NCBI GenBank assembly: GCA_007693595.1
Contig: REDI01000050.1
Coordinates: 62,001-126,000, forward strand
Length of the DNA stretch: 64,000 bases
Source of the DNA: Deltaproteobacteria bacterium
Lineage (GTDB): Bacteria > Myxococcota_A > UBA796 > GCA-2862545
Reading direction: 5' to 3'
Positions 36,397-45,075 of the stretch are shown piece after piece. Position 1 is the stretch's first letter, and each line of letters begins with the position of its first letter. The notes under the pieces are model-generated. The model was not told where the DNA came from. It saw only the letters and a program-made list of their open reading frames with translations, and searched no databases. A program made the position numbers and the translations under genes.

Positions 36397-37319
36397 TCCG
36401 AACCCAGGGCCTGACCAAGCGCTTCGGCGAGCACCACGCGCTCAAGGGCATCGATCTACACGTCGAGGAGGGCGACCTCTTCGGCTTCATCGGGCCCAAC
36501 GGCGCTGGCAAGACCACCACGATCCGCATCCTCACCACCCTGCTCGAGCCGACCTCGGGCGATGCGACGATCGGGGGCTTCTCGGTCTGGAAGTCCAAGC
36601 TCGAGATCCGCTCTATGCTCGGGTACATGCCCGATGACTTCGGGGTTTACCGCGACATGACCGTCTCGGAGTACCTCCACTTCTTCGCGGCCGCCTATGG
36701 GATCCCCCCCAAGGAACGGATCGGGCTGGTCGGTGGCTTGCTAGAGCTGGTGGACCTCACCGTCAAGGAACACGCCTTGGTCGACACGCTCTCCCGAGGC
36801 ATGCAGCAGCGCCTCGGGCTGGCTCGGACCCTCGTGCACGACCCCAAAGTTCTCGTGCTCGACGAGCCGGCGAGCGGGCTCGACCCTCGAGCGCGCATCG
36901 AGATCCGCGAGATCCTCAAGGAGCTGCGCTCCATGGGCAAGACGATCCTGCTGTCCAGCCACATCCTCTCGGAGCTCGCCGAGGTCTGCAACCGGGTCGC
37001 CGTGCTGGAGCAGGGTCAGCTCGTCGCCCAGGGCCAGCTCGCCGATATCCTCGATCAAGCGCGCGATGGGACCCAGATCGATCTTCGCACCACCGATGAC
37101 GCCCGCGCCTGCGTGGTGCTCCGAGAGTTGCCGATGGTCGAGCGCGCTGAGATCGACGAGCCCGCTCGAAAGATCCGGGTCCAGCTTGCGCGGCCCATGG
37201 ATCTCGCCGAGATGGCGGCCCACTTGCACGCTCGCGATCTACACCTGCGGATGCTCGCCGAGCGAGAGCCTACCTTGGAACAGGTCTTCATGAAGCTGAC
37301 CCAAGGCCTCGTCCAGTGA
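36393..37319 (+). CDS. ABC-2 exporter ATP-binding protein
   Basis: 308 residues. Walker A is GPNGAGKTTT (about 36), the Q-loop is MPDDFGVYRDMT, the ABC signature is LSRGMQQRLGLA, Walker B is VLVLDEPASGLDP and the H-loop His is in LLSSHILSEL. The ABC domain is complete, and a C-terminal DUF4162-like extension (about 220-308) follows. It is the only ATPase in the seven-gene cluster and should power both permeases. ATGA overlap before it, GTGA overlap after it. Confidence 0.95.
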   Translation: MIRTQGLTKRFGEHHALKGIDLHVEEGDLFGFIGPNGAGKTTTIRILTTLLEPTSGDATIGGFSVWKSKLEIRSMLGYMPDDFGVYRDMTVSEYLHFFAAAYGIPPKERIGLVGGLLELVDLTVKEHALVDTLSRGMQQRLGLARTLVHDPKVLVLDEPASGLDPRARIEIREILKELRSMGKTILLSSHILSELAEVCNRVAVLEQGQLVAQGQLADILDQARDGTQIDLRTTDDARACVVLRELPMVERAEIDEPARKIRVQLARPMDLAEMAAHLHARDLHLRMLAEREPTLEQVFMKLTQGLVQ

Positions 37320-39184
37320 AGTTCGGGCGCCCCGCGCCCGTCGTCATGCGTGATCTCCGGCGAAAGGGGCGCACGCGTGCCCTGCGATGGATCCGGGCCG
37401 CGGTGGTGCTGGGCATGCTCCTCGTGCTCATCGGGGTGCTCGGGTTCTTCTCCTCCTCCACGTCGGAGCCGCGGCTCGACCGCCTCGGGAGGGCGGTCTG
37501 GGGGAGCTCGGCCACCCTCTGCCTCCTGATGGCTACGCTGCTCGTTCCGCTGGAGGTCGGCTACGCCGTCGTCTCGGAGCGCGAGGAAGGGACCCTGGAT
37601 TTGCTGACTATGGTGGGCCTGCCTCCGGGGCGGGTCCTCTTCGGGGTCTTGTTCACCCGCGTCCTGCACCTGCTGCTGCTCTTGCTGAGCCTCGTTCCGC
37701 TCTTCTACATCGGCCTCAGCCTTGGTGGCGTCTCTCCTCTTCAGATCCTTGCCTTCGTCTTTCTCTTGCTGAGCTACGCCTTCGCCCTCTTCGGGGTGGC
37801 TAGCCTGGTGGCGACCGCGACCCGAGGCATGGTGCTGCCGATGTTGCTCACCGGGGCGTGGGCCCTGATCTTTCTCGTCTTCGTGCCCGTGCGTTTCCTC
37901 TCGCTGCATGCGTCGACGTCCTTCGCCGTGAACCGAGCCGGATGGGAGGAGGTCGTCTTTCCTTTTATCGCCATCTATGAACAGCCGACGTCGTGGGAGG
38001 CGGTGGGGGTCGGGGCGGGGCTGTGGATCTACGCGGGCGCGGTGGCGCTCTGGGCGGCACGGTGGCGCTTCATCCGGGTCGTCGCACAGGGTTGGTCCTG
38101 GAGAGCCAAGGCCTGGCCTGGCCTCCGCGCGGGGTGGCTTCTTTCGGTTGCTATCATAGGGTTTTCCTGGGCCATCGCGGAGCTTGGCGAGGAGGCGGTC
38201 TCGTCATGGATGGAGGGGCAGGGGCTCTTCAGCGTGCACCTGACGCCGTGGGTTCTGGCGCTCTATCTGGTCGTCTGGCCTCTCTTTCACGGCATGTTCT
38301 TGCGAACCGTCGCGTGGCTCCTACCCCGGCTCGACCGCTCGGTCGAGCGACGCCTCCCCCTGGGTCCTGTGTGGATCCGCTTGGTTGGTCCTTTGTTGTG
38401 GCGGGAGCTCTTCACCTCGGCCCAAGGGGGGCTGTCCCGCGTCATCTGGGCGTTGACTCTCGGTTGGGCGCTGGTCACCGTGCTCTTTGGGATCCTCTAC
38501 TGGCCTTCGGTCGAGGGGGTCTATCTCATGGCGATGGTTGGAACGGTGGGGAGCTGGGTGCTCTCGAGCGTGTTGATCTCTTCCTCGATCGTCGATGAAC
38601 GGCTCCGGAGAGGCTTGCCGCTGCTGACCCTGACGCGTGTGACGGGCCTGCGAGTGGTGGCGGCCAAGACCTTGGGTGCCTGGGTGAGGGTGGGACCGCT
38701 CTTTCTGCTGTCGGGCCTCACGATCGCCCTATCGCCCTACCTTCAGCCAACGGAGCGGGCCATGGGTTCTATGTCGCGGATCTTCGGGCTCACGATCGGG
38801 CACCAGCTTGCGATCACCTTGGCGTGGGGGTTTAGTCTGTTGGCTCTTACGAGCGCTGTCTCGGTTGGGGTCGCCTTCTTCTTCTCGCGGGGAGGGGCCG
38901 CCCGGATCCTTCCGCCTCTCTTCGCGATCGTTGTCTTGCCGACCACGGTCTTCCTCGCGATGCTCCTCGAGAGCGTCTCCCCCGCCCGCGACGAGCTGCT
39001 CCTGCTCTTGCTGCCCATCATGCCCTTCGTCGGGACAGCCCTCTTCGTGCGAGAGGCGGGTCTCATCGCCTGGGCGAGCCTGGCCATCCTCGGCTTTGTC
39101 ATCGCGGTCTGGATCGTCAGGCGATCGATGGGCGAGGTCGGATCGGGGCGCGCGGAGGCGCCGAACGATCCGCCGGGGGTGTGA
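37316..39184 (+). CDS. ABC-2 type permease, second of two
   Basis: 622 residues with about twelve membrane segments, from a GTG overlapping the ATPase stop. As in the first permease, both halves carry the coupling motif: SEREEGTLDLLTMVGLPPGRVLFG near residues 80-103 and DERLRRGLPLLTLTRVTGLRVVAAK near 425-449. The two permeases are distant paralogues of each other. It is the last gene of the cluster and is followed by a perfect 13-base-pair hairpin. Confidence 0.88.
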   Translation: MKFGRPAPVVMRDLRRKGRTRALRWIRAAVVLGMLLVLIGVLGFFSSSTSEPRLDRLGRAVWGSSATLCLLMATLLVPLEVGYAVVSEREEGTLDLLTMVGLPPGRVLFGVLFTRVLHLLLLLLSLVPLFYIGLSLGGVSPLQILAFVFLLLSYAFALFGVASLVATATRGMVLPMLLTGAWALIFLVFVPVRFLSLHASTSFAVNRAGWEEVVFPFIAIYEQPTSWEAVGVGAGLWIYAGAVALWAARWRFIRVVAQGWSWRAKAWPGLRAGWLLSVAIIGFSWAIAELGEEAVSSWMEGQGLFSVHLTPWVLALYLVVWPLFHGMFLRTVAWLLPRLDRSVERRLPLGPVWIRLVGPLLWRELFTSAQGGLSRVIWALTLGWALVTVLFGILYWPSVEGVYLMAMVGTVGSWVLSSVLISSSIVDERLRRGLPLLTLTRVTGLRVVAAKTLGAWVRVGPLFLLSGLTIALSPYLQPTERAMGSMSRIFGLTIGHQLAITLAWGFSLLALTSAVSVGVAFFFSRGGAARILPPLFAIVVLPTTVFLAMLLESVSPARDELLLLLLPIMPFVGTALFVREAGLIAWASLAILGFVIAVWIVRRSMGEVGSGRAEAPNDPPGV

Positions 39185-39231
39185 TCGAAGGAGCCGGTCC
39201 GCGGCGGGGCTGGGACGAGGGCGCCCGACCG

Positions 39232-39263
39232 GCTGCCCCGCCTCGACGTGGAGGCGGGGCAGC
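39232..39263. terminator. Perfect 13-bp hairpin between convergent genes
   Basis: GCTGCCCCGCCTC pairs without mismatch with GAGGCGGGGCAGC across a 6-base loop (GACGTG). It ends the VWA/ABC cluster and faces the convergent repeat-protein gene. No T tract follows on either strand, so it is a strong stem but not a classical intrinsic terminator. Confidence 0.6.
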
Positions 39264-39269
39264 GGGGGG

Positions 39270-39863
39270 TCAGCGACGGCGCCATTGCCCGGTGACCCAG
39301 GTGCGGCCGCTGTAGTAGCCGCCCACCCAGACGTAACCGCGGCGGTGCTCTGGCCTCCAGTAGCCGTCAACCCAGACGGTTCCTTGCCAGTAGCCGGGCA
39401 CCCAGACATGACCGCGGCGGGAGTGGGCCGGCACCCAGCCGCCCGGGACGAAGGCGCCGTGGCTCGCGTAGTACCCGTCGACCCAGACGAAGCCGCTGCG
39501 CATGGTGTTGGGGCGGTAGTGGCGGCTCCAGGGGTCGATGTAGCGGACCGAGGGCCGAGCCGCGCCAGGGCGGACGGCGCTCGAGCGCGGCGCGGGGCGG
39601 GCATGGCTGGCCCGTGGAGCGGGGCGGGCTTGGTTCGCGCGGGCGGGGGGCGCGCCGCGTGGGGCGGACCGCGCGCCTTGGTTGGCCCGGGGAGCCGCTC
39701 TTGCCGGTGCCGTCGCTCGGGGCGAGCTCGCGTTGGCTCGGGCGGCCGTGGGGCCTGCGCGCTGAGCCGAGGCGGAGTGGGCGCGATGCGCGGCGTCGGC
39801 GCCCCGGTCCGCGAAGGCGGGGCCGAAGGTGAGGAGTGCGGCAAGGACGAGGAAGGTACGCAT
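39270..39863 (-). CDS. Exported protein with W-V-x-G-Y tandem repeats
   Basis: 197 residues from ATG 39863 with GGAGG 6 bases upstream. A signal peptide (RTFLVLAALLTFGPAFA) is followed by an Ala/Arg/Pro-rich low-complexity stretch (about 20-105) and then six short repeats of the form G-x-V-W-V-x-G-Y-W/Y (about 115-195), such as GFVWVDGYY, HVWVPGYW, TVWVDGYW and YVWVGGYY. This matches the YXWGXW repeat proteins of delta-proteobacteria and others, of unknown function. The positively charged linker and aromatic repeats suggest a cell-surface role, by inference. Confidence 0.8.
   Translation of the reverse strand: MRTFLVLAALLTFGPAFADRGADAAHRAHSASAQRAGPTAARANASSPRATAPARAAPRANQGARSAPRGAPPARANQARPAPRASHARPAPRSSAVRPGAARPSVRYIDPWSRHYRPNTMRSGFVWVDGYYASHGAFVPGGWVPAHSRRGHVWVPGYWQGTVWVDGYWRPEHRRGYVWVGGYYSGRTWVTGQWRRR
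39275..39505 (-). repeat. Six imperfect short repeats coding W-V-x-G-Y units
   Basis: The DNA of the C-terminal third of the preceding gene consists of degenerate units of roughly 36-60 bases, each containing a version of GTCTGGGTCGACGGCTAC. The units differ at synonymous sites and in spacers, so they are old repeats. Confidence 0.6.
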
Positions 39864-40020
39864 CGAAGGCCTCCTGGTTGAAGTCGCCTGATAGACGCCC
39901 AAGCGAGACGATCCATTCGAGCCGAAGCGTTCGCGTGATGGGGGGTGCAGCGACCCGCGCCCTCGCCGGCCTGAAGGTCCGTGGTTAGCTACCCCTCTTC
40001 CCTTGGCCCCGAGGTGCACC

Positions 40021-40599
40021 GTGAGGATCCTGTCTTGCCTTCTGCTGTGGTCGGCCTGCACCACAACCCCCGGGTCTCCCGCGCCGGCTGAGCCCAACGC
40101 CCAAGGCACGAACGAGGCCTCGGCCCTACGGATCGACGGAGCCTGGGCCCGCGCCGTCCCCCCGGGCACCCCGAACAGCGCGATCTTCTTCACCGCGCAC
40201 AACGAAGGATCGAGCCAGATCGCGCTCACCGCCGGGGCCTCTCCGGTCGCCAAGAGCGTTGAGCTGCACACGCACGTCGACGACGAGGGGGTCATGCGTA
40301 TGCGCAAGGTCGAGCGCTTCGCGGTCGATGGACACGATCATCACCACCTCAAGCCGGGGGGGGATCACATCATGCTGATCGGCCTGTCGCAGCCGCTCGT
40401 CGAGGGGGCGTCCGTCCCCCTGTCTTTGTCCCTGGCCGACGGCAGCGAGACCACGCTCGACGTGCCGGTACGCACCCGCCCTCCTGAGGGCGGGCACCAC
40501 CACGGAAGCGGCGCGGACCCCAGCCACGGCGCGGACCCCAGCCACGAGGGAGGTCACGACCCCAAGGGCGAAGACCACGGCGAGGCTGCCCTTGAGTGA
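40021..40599 (+). CDS. PCu(A)C copper chaperone, lipoprotein with His-rich tail
   Basis: 192 residues from GTG 40021 (GAGGTGCACC before it). A lipobox (LLWSAC) is followed by the PCu(A)C fold, with the copper motif H-x(n)-M-x(n)-H-x-M seen as VELHTHVDDEGVMRMRKVERF and HHHLKPGGDHIMLIG. It delivers Cu(I) to the CuA site of cytochrome oxidase, usually with SCO1. An added tail of about 30 residues (GGHHHGSGADPSHGADPSHEGGHD) is His-rich and contains a duplicated GADPSH unit. Its stop overlaps the start of the SCO1 gene, so the two are coupled. Confidence 0.9.
   Translation: MRILSCLLLWSACTTTPGSPAPAEPNAQGTNEASALRIDGAWARAVPPGTPNSAIFFTAHNEGSSQIALTAGASPVAKSVELHTHVDDEGVMRMRKVERFAVDGHDHHHLKPGGDHIMLIGLSQPLVEGASVPLSLSLADGSETTLDVPVRTRPPEGGHHHGSGADPSHGADPSHEGGHDPKGEDHGEAALE
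40510..40545 (+). repeat. Perfect tandem 18-bp repeat (two copies)
   Basis: GGCGCGGACCCCAGCCAC occurs at 40510-40527 and again at 40528-40545 with no mismatch, coding GADPSH twice in the His-rich tail of the copper chaperone. Identity at every base suggests a recent duplication. Confidence 0.95.
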
Positions 40600-41551
40600 A
40601 GGCCCTGGACGCCGGGCCCAGATCTTCGCGGCGGGGGCGCTGATCGCGGTGGCGGTCGTCGGCGGAGCGCTCTGGCTCGTGCCCGATCTGGCGTCCAGGG
40701 TCCGCCAGCTAGGTTCCTACGCGAGCTCCGATCCCGAGTGCCTCACCCGGGGCACCCCCTGTGTCGCACGATTTCCCGACGGCGGCACCGTCACCCTCAC
40801 CATCGAGCCCGAAGGCCTGCCCACCGAGACCCCGCTCACCTTCCGGGTACACGTCGATCCTCCGGAGCTCTCGCCCCGCGCCGTCGAGCTGCAGGGCGTG
40901 GACATGAATATGGGTCTGCTACGCTTCCCCCTCGATGCGCAGGGCGTCGCCACGGGCACCATCCCGATCTGTACCACCACCACGATGCGCTGGAAGGCCG
41001 ACGTGATCCTCGACGACCGCACCGCCGGCTTCGGTTTCACCGTCACCCGCGCTCACAACCCCGTCGTCGAGCCGACCTACCCCCCCTTCACCCTTACCTC
41101 CAGCGAGGGCCCGCTCGGCCTCGCCGACTTCGAGGGCCAGGTCGTCGCCGTCTACTTCGGCTACACCACGTGCCCAGACTTCTGCCCGATGACCCTTCAG
41201 ACCCTCGCCCGCGCTCGAGCCTTGCTCCCCCCCGACCAGCAAGAGCGCGTTGTGGCCCTCATGGTCAGCCTCGACCCCGAGCGCGACTCGCCCGAGCACC
41301 TCGCCAGCTACACCTCTTGGTTCGACGAGAGCTTCCGTGGGGTGACTGGAGATCCCGTCGAGATCGCCACCCTCGCCCAGGCCTGGGGTGTGAGCTGGCG
41401 CAAGGTCGATCAAGACGACTCCGAGCTGGGCTACACCCTCGATCACGACACCCGCACCTTCCTCGTGGCGCCCGACGGCCACATGGTCGGCTTCATCCGG
41501 CATGGGACGGAGCCCGAGTCGATCGCGCGCCAAATGGCGTCACTGCTCTGA
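40592..41551 (+). CDS. SCO1/SenC-type copper thiol protein with N-terminal YtkA-like domain
   Basis: 319 residues from TTG 40592 overlapping the PCu(A)C stop (GCGAGG upstream). It has one N-terminal membrane anchor (about 10-32), then an extra domain (about 45-150) with strand pattern and ECLTRGTPC and PICTTTTMRWKADV segments, resembling YtkA/FixH-like periplasmic domains. A full SCO thioredoxin fold follows: CPDFCPM (Cys194, 198) and the late His in TLDHDTRTFLV. SCO proteins metallate or reduce CuA of cytochrome c oxidase. The usual SCO is about 200 residues, so the front domain is a fusion. Confidence 0.9.
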   Translation: MSEGPGRRAQIFAAGALIAVAVVGGALWLVPDLASRVRQLGSYASSDPECLTRGTPCVARFPDGGTVTLTIEPEGLPTETPLTFRVHVDPPELSPRAVELQGVDMNMGLLRFPLDAQGVATGTIPICTTTTMRWKADVILDDRTAGFGFTVTRAHNPVVEPTYPPFTLTSSEGPLGLADFEGQVVAVYFGYTTCPDFCPMTLQTLARARALLPPDQQERVVALMVSLDPERDSPEHLASYTSWFDESFRGVTGDPVEIATLAQAWGVSWRKVDQDDSELGYTLDHDTRTFLVAPDGHMVGFIRHGTEPESIARQMASLL

Positions 41552-41558
41552 GCGCTCA
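41549..41558. other. Palindrome carrying the stop codons of two convergent genes
   Basis: TGAGCGCTCA is a perfect 10-base palindrome; its first three bases are the TGA of the SCO1 gene and its last three, read on the other strand, the TGA of the Lon-like gene. Only 4 bases separate the two genes. It is too short to terminate transcription alone. Confidence 0.7.
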
Positions 41559-43928
41559 GGACTGCCCTTGTTGCCAGAGCCGTCGCGCGCCAGCCATCGC
41601 ACGAAAGAGCACGGTACCGGGGGCATAGGCGCCTCGCTCGCTCAGGGTTCCCGGGTCGAGGCCGGTGAGTAGCGCCAGGGCCTGGTGGAGCGAGTCGACG
41701 GGCCACACGGCGAAGGCGCCCTCGCGGCAGGCCTGGACGACGTCAGGCCGCAGCACGAGCTCGCTAGCGTTGGTGGCGGGTAGAACGCAGCCCTGGGTGC
41801 CGGTGAGGCCGCGGGCGGCGCAGGCGTCGAAGAAGCCCTCGATTTTTTCGTTGACAGCTCCGACGGGGAGGATCTGACCCCGCTGATCGAGGGCGCCCGT
41901 GATCGCGATCCCTTGATCGAGCGGCACGCCGGAGAGGGCCGAGATCAACGCGAGGGCCTGGCCGGCGGAGGCGCTGTCGCCGTCGATCCCGCCGTAGCTC
42001 TGCTCGAAGGCGACGCTCGCGTCGAAGCTGAGCGGGTGCTGGGTGGGTAAGAGGCTTCGGAGCGCGCCTCGGAGGATGTGGAAGGCCTTGTTGTGGATGG
42101 GGCCTGACATCTTTGCTTCGCCCTGAATGTTGACGGTGCCCTGGCTGCCGGGCCCGATGCTGGCGGTGATCCGGGAGGGAAAGCCATAGGTGAGCTGGCC
42201 GGCTTGCGTGACGGCGAGGCCGTTGATCTGACCGATCCGATGCCCACTGGTCTCGATCCGCAGGCTGCCTCGCCGGAGCCGCTCGCGGAACTGGCGGCCC
42301 GGCAGGCCAGCCCGCTCCTTGGTGCGACGGATGGCCTCGAGCACGTGGTCGGCGTCGATCAGGTCCTGCCCGGCCTGACGCGCGACCCAAAGGGCCTCAC
42401 GGGCGATGTCGACGATGCGCCCGAAGCGGGACGTCAGGGCGTCGGGGCGGGAGGCGATCCGGGCGCCGTGCTCGGCGATGGCGGCGACGGCGGCGGCGGT
42501 CAGAGGGGGGAGTCGCTCGTCTTGGAAGATCCGGGCGAGAACCCCAGCGTACATGGCGACTCCAGCGTCGTCGCGCGGGAGCACATCGTCGAAGTCGACC
42601 AGGACCTTGAAGAGGTGAGGGAAGTCGGGATCGGCGCTGTCGAGGGCCTCGTAGACGTCGTACTCGCCCAGGAGCACGACCTTGACGTCGACCGGGATCG
42701 GATCGGGCTTGAGCGAAGGGGTGCGTCCGCCGGTGCTCTCGCCGTCGCCGGGGCGCAGCTCGACGCAGCCGCTCCGCAGCGTGCGGGTGAGGGCCTGCCA
42801 GGCGCCGGGGGTGGTGGCGAGATCGCGAGCGTCGAGGACGAGGGTGCCGCCGTCGGCGCGGACCAGGGCGCCGCCGTGTACCCCCATGTGGGGCGCGTGG
42901 GTGCGCCCGTCGGGGAGGACGACGGGATCGAGGGTGCCCAGCAGGCTGCTGACCGAGGGCGCGTGGTCGAGGATCACCGGGCGTCGCACTCCGTCGCCCT
43001 GGGCGACCAGGAGGTTGGCGTCGTATAGCAGGGTGAAGTCTGGCTCTTCGAGGTCGTCGAGGCGGCGGGTGACCACGTCTTCGACCAGGGCGTCGAGGTG
43101 GGAAGCGGCTTCGGGGAAGCTCGCCTTGACTCCTGGCACGATCTCTTTCAGGGCCTTTCGAGCCAGCTCCTGCATGGCCTCACGCATGCGCTCCCGATGT
43201 CGGGTGCCGACGGCGAGGGCCTGGGCGTTGAACTGCTCGACCTCGTCGTTCAGCTCGTCGGCCGCCGCCTGCAGCCGCTCCAGATCCGCCTCGGTCAGCC
43301 GCTCGTCGAGGAGGGCCTGCTTGACCTCTTCGGGTCCCAAGGCCTCGTCGTCCAGCATGGGTACGACGATCGCGCGGGGAGGGGACTCGTCGTCGGTCTG
43401 GTGCAGGGCGAGGGCGAGGCCCTGCTCTGCCAGCCGCGCCTCGAGAGGATCGGAGAACTCGCTCAGCTCCTGCTCCGCCCGCTCTTGCAGGGCGGCCTCG
43501 ATCCTTCGGCCCGCCTCGCCGTGGACCCTGCTGGGGAGCTCCTTTTCGATAAAGCGCACCAAGCGCTGCATCTCTTCGCTGAAGGCCGAGGCGCGACCGC
43601 GTGGAAGCGTGATCAGCCGCGGCCGGTCCGGCGCCTGAAAGTTGTGTACGAAGACGCGGTCGGGGGCATCGGGGCCGCGGTCTTCCATGGATCGCAGGAA
43701 GTCGCGCACCAGGGTCAGCCGCCCGGTGCCGATCAGCCCTCGCACGAAGACGTTGTGCCCTGGCGCATCGGTCTCGAGGCCGAAGCGCAGCGCCTCGACC
43801 GCCATGGGCTGGCCGACCACACCCCGGAGTGGCTCGACGTCGCTCGTGGTGGCGAAGCCGAGGTTCTCGGGGTTGCACGTCCACCGAAGGAGCTCGGCGG
43901 GCAGGGGGGAGGGGGCGGTTTCGGACAT
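41556..43928 (-). CDS. Lon-like ATP-dependent serine protease (LonB-type, AAA_32 family)
   Basis: 790 residues from ATG 43928 with AGGAG 5 bases before. It combines an N-terminal ATPase, with P-loop GLIGTGRLTLV (about 64-74, Arg in place of Lys, as is common in this group), a long coiled insertion (about 130-290), a second part with Walker B-like GGTLVLDARDL, and a C-terminal Lon protease domain with the Ser of GDSASAGQAL and Lys of NEKIEGFFD forming the Ser-Lys dyad. It differs from classic Lon in lacking the N-terminal substrate domain. It is probably cytosolic. No operon partner; it converges on the SCO1 gene. Confidence 0.92.
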   Translation of the reverse strand: MSETAPSPLPAELLRWTCNPENLGFATTSDVEPLRGVVGQPMAVEALRFGLETDAPGHNVFVRGLIGTGRLTLVRDFLRSMEDRGPDAPDRVFVHNFQAPDRPRLITLPRGRASAFSEEMQRLVRFIEKELPSRVHGEAGRRIEAALQERAEQELSEFSDPLEARLAEQGLALALHQTDDESPPRAIVVPMLDDEALGPEEVKQALLDERLTEADLERLQAAADELNDEVEQFNAQALAVGTRHRERMREAMQELARKALKEIVPGVKASFPEAASHLDALVEDVVTRRLDDLEEPDFTLLYDANLLVAQGDGVRRPVILDHAPSVSSLLGTLDPVVLPDGRTHAPHMGVHGGALVRADGGTLVLDARDLATTPGAWQALTRTLRSGCVELRPGDGESTGGRTPSLKPDPIPVDVKVVLLGEYDVYEALDSADPDFPHLFKVLVDFDDVLPRDDAGVAMYAGVLARIFQDERLPPLTAAAVAAIAEHGARIASRPDALTSRFGRIVDIAREALWVARQAGQDLIDADHVLEAIRRTKERAGLPGRQFRERLRRGSLRIETSGHRIGQINGLAVTQAGQLTYGFPSRITASIGPGSQGTVNIQGEAKMSGPIHNKAFHILRGALRSLLPTQHPLSFDASVAFEQSYGGIDGDSASAGQALALISALSGVPLDQGIAITGALDQRGQILPVGAVNEKIEGFFDACAARGLTGTQGCVLPATNASELVLRPDVVQACREGAFAVWPVDSLHQALALLTGLDPGTLSERGAYAPGTVLFRAMAGARRLWQQGQS

Positions 43929-44037
43929 GGTCGCTCCTGAACTTACAGGGATTGGAACCCGAAGAGGCCGGCCTGTCGACCCCTGGCGGGCAGGTGCCCC
44001 CGATCAGGATATCGACTCCCGAGTTCACGGAGGGTCC

Positions 44038-45075
44038 ATGCAGCGCCTCACTCTACGCCGCCCTGACGACTGGCACCTACACCTGCGCGATGGTCCGATC
44101 CTTCGCGCGGTGCTCCCCTACACCGCGCGGGTCTTCCGGCGCGCGATCTGCATGCCGAACCTCACGCCGCCTGTCCGAACGGTCGATCAAGCCCTCGCTT
44201 ATCGCGAGCGCATCCTCACCGCGCTGCCCGAGGGCCTGGACTTCGAGCCCCTCATGGTGCTCTACCTCACGGACACCACCCCCCCCCAAGAGGTCGTGCG
44301 CGGCAAGGCCACGGGCCTGATCCACGGGGTCAAGCTCTACCCCGCGGGCGCCACCACCAACTCCGACGCGGGTGTAACCGACATCGCTCGGGTCGATCGG
44401 GTGCTCGCCGAGCTGGCCGAGGTCGGCCTTCCCCTGCTTGTGCACGGCGAGGTCACGGCCTCCCACGTCGATCTCTTCGATCGCGAGGCCGTCTTTATCG
44501 ATCAAGTCCTCCGCCCCCTCATCGCTCGTCACTCCGGGCTGCGGGTGGTCTTCGAGCACCTCACCACCGCCGAGGGCGTCGCCTTCGTGCAGGAGCGCGA
44601 CGACGACCGCGTCGCCGCCACCCTCACCGCCCACCATCTGCTCCTGGACCGCAACGCCTTGTTCGAGGGAGGCCTCCGTCCACACCGCTACTGCCTGCCC
44701 GTGCTTAAACGCGCCCGACACCGCGAGGCCCTCCTCGCCGCAGCGACCAGCGGCGATCCCCGCTTCTTCCTGGGCACCGACTCCGCCCCGCACCCCATCG
44801 GCGCCAAAGAGAGCGCCTGCGGCTGTGCTGGCATGTTCACCGCCCCCGACGCCTTGGGCCTCTACGCCGAGGCCTTCGAGTCGGCCGGCGCTCTCGACAA
44901 GCTCGAGGCCTTCGCGAGCGAGCACGGTCCCCGGTGGTATGGGATGCCGCTCAACGAGGGCAGGGTCACGTTGGAGCGCAGCCCCCGGCGCGTCGAACCC
45001 GTCCTGCCGATGGGTGAAGAGCAGGTCGTACCGATGCGGGCTGGGGGAGCGGTGCAGTGGCAGGTGGTGGCGTAG
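44038..45075 (+). CDS. pyrC: Dihydroorotase, class II
   Basis: 345 residues, close to E. coli PyrC (348). It cyclises carbamoyl aspartate to dihydroorotate in pyrimidine synthesis. The zinc ligands are visible in DDWHLHLRDG, the carboxylated Lys in HGVKLYPAGATTNS, then PLLVHGEVT, VVFEHLTT and GTDSAPHP. ATG 44038 is preceded by GGAGGG. It is divergent from the Lon-like gene, with 109 bases between their starts. Confidence 0.96.
   Translation: MQRLTLRRPDDWHLHLRDGPILRAVLPYTARVFRRAICMPNLTPPVRTVDQALAYRERILTALPEGLDFEPLMVLYLTDTTPPQEVVRGKATGLIHGVKLYPAGATTNSDAGVTDIARVDRVLAELAEVGLPLLVHGEVTASHVDLFDREAVFIDQVLRPLIARHSGLRVVFEHLTTAEGVAFVQERDDDRVAATLTAHHLLLDRNALFEGGLRPHRYCLPVLKRARHREALLAAATSGDPRFFLGTDSAPHPIGAKESACGCAGMFTAPDALGLYAEAFESAGALDKLEAFASEHGPRWYGMPLNEGRVTLERSPRRVEPVLPMGEEQVVPMRAGGAVQWQVVA

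Noticed and set aside
43936-43965. GGGATTGGAACCC near the divergent Lon/pyrC region as a possible tRNA arm
   Set aside because: No cloverleaf can be built around it: no matching anticodon arm, acceptor stem or CCA-proximal sequence was found.
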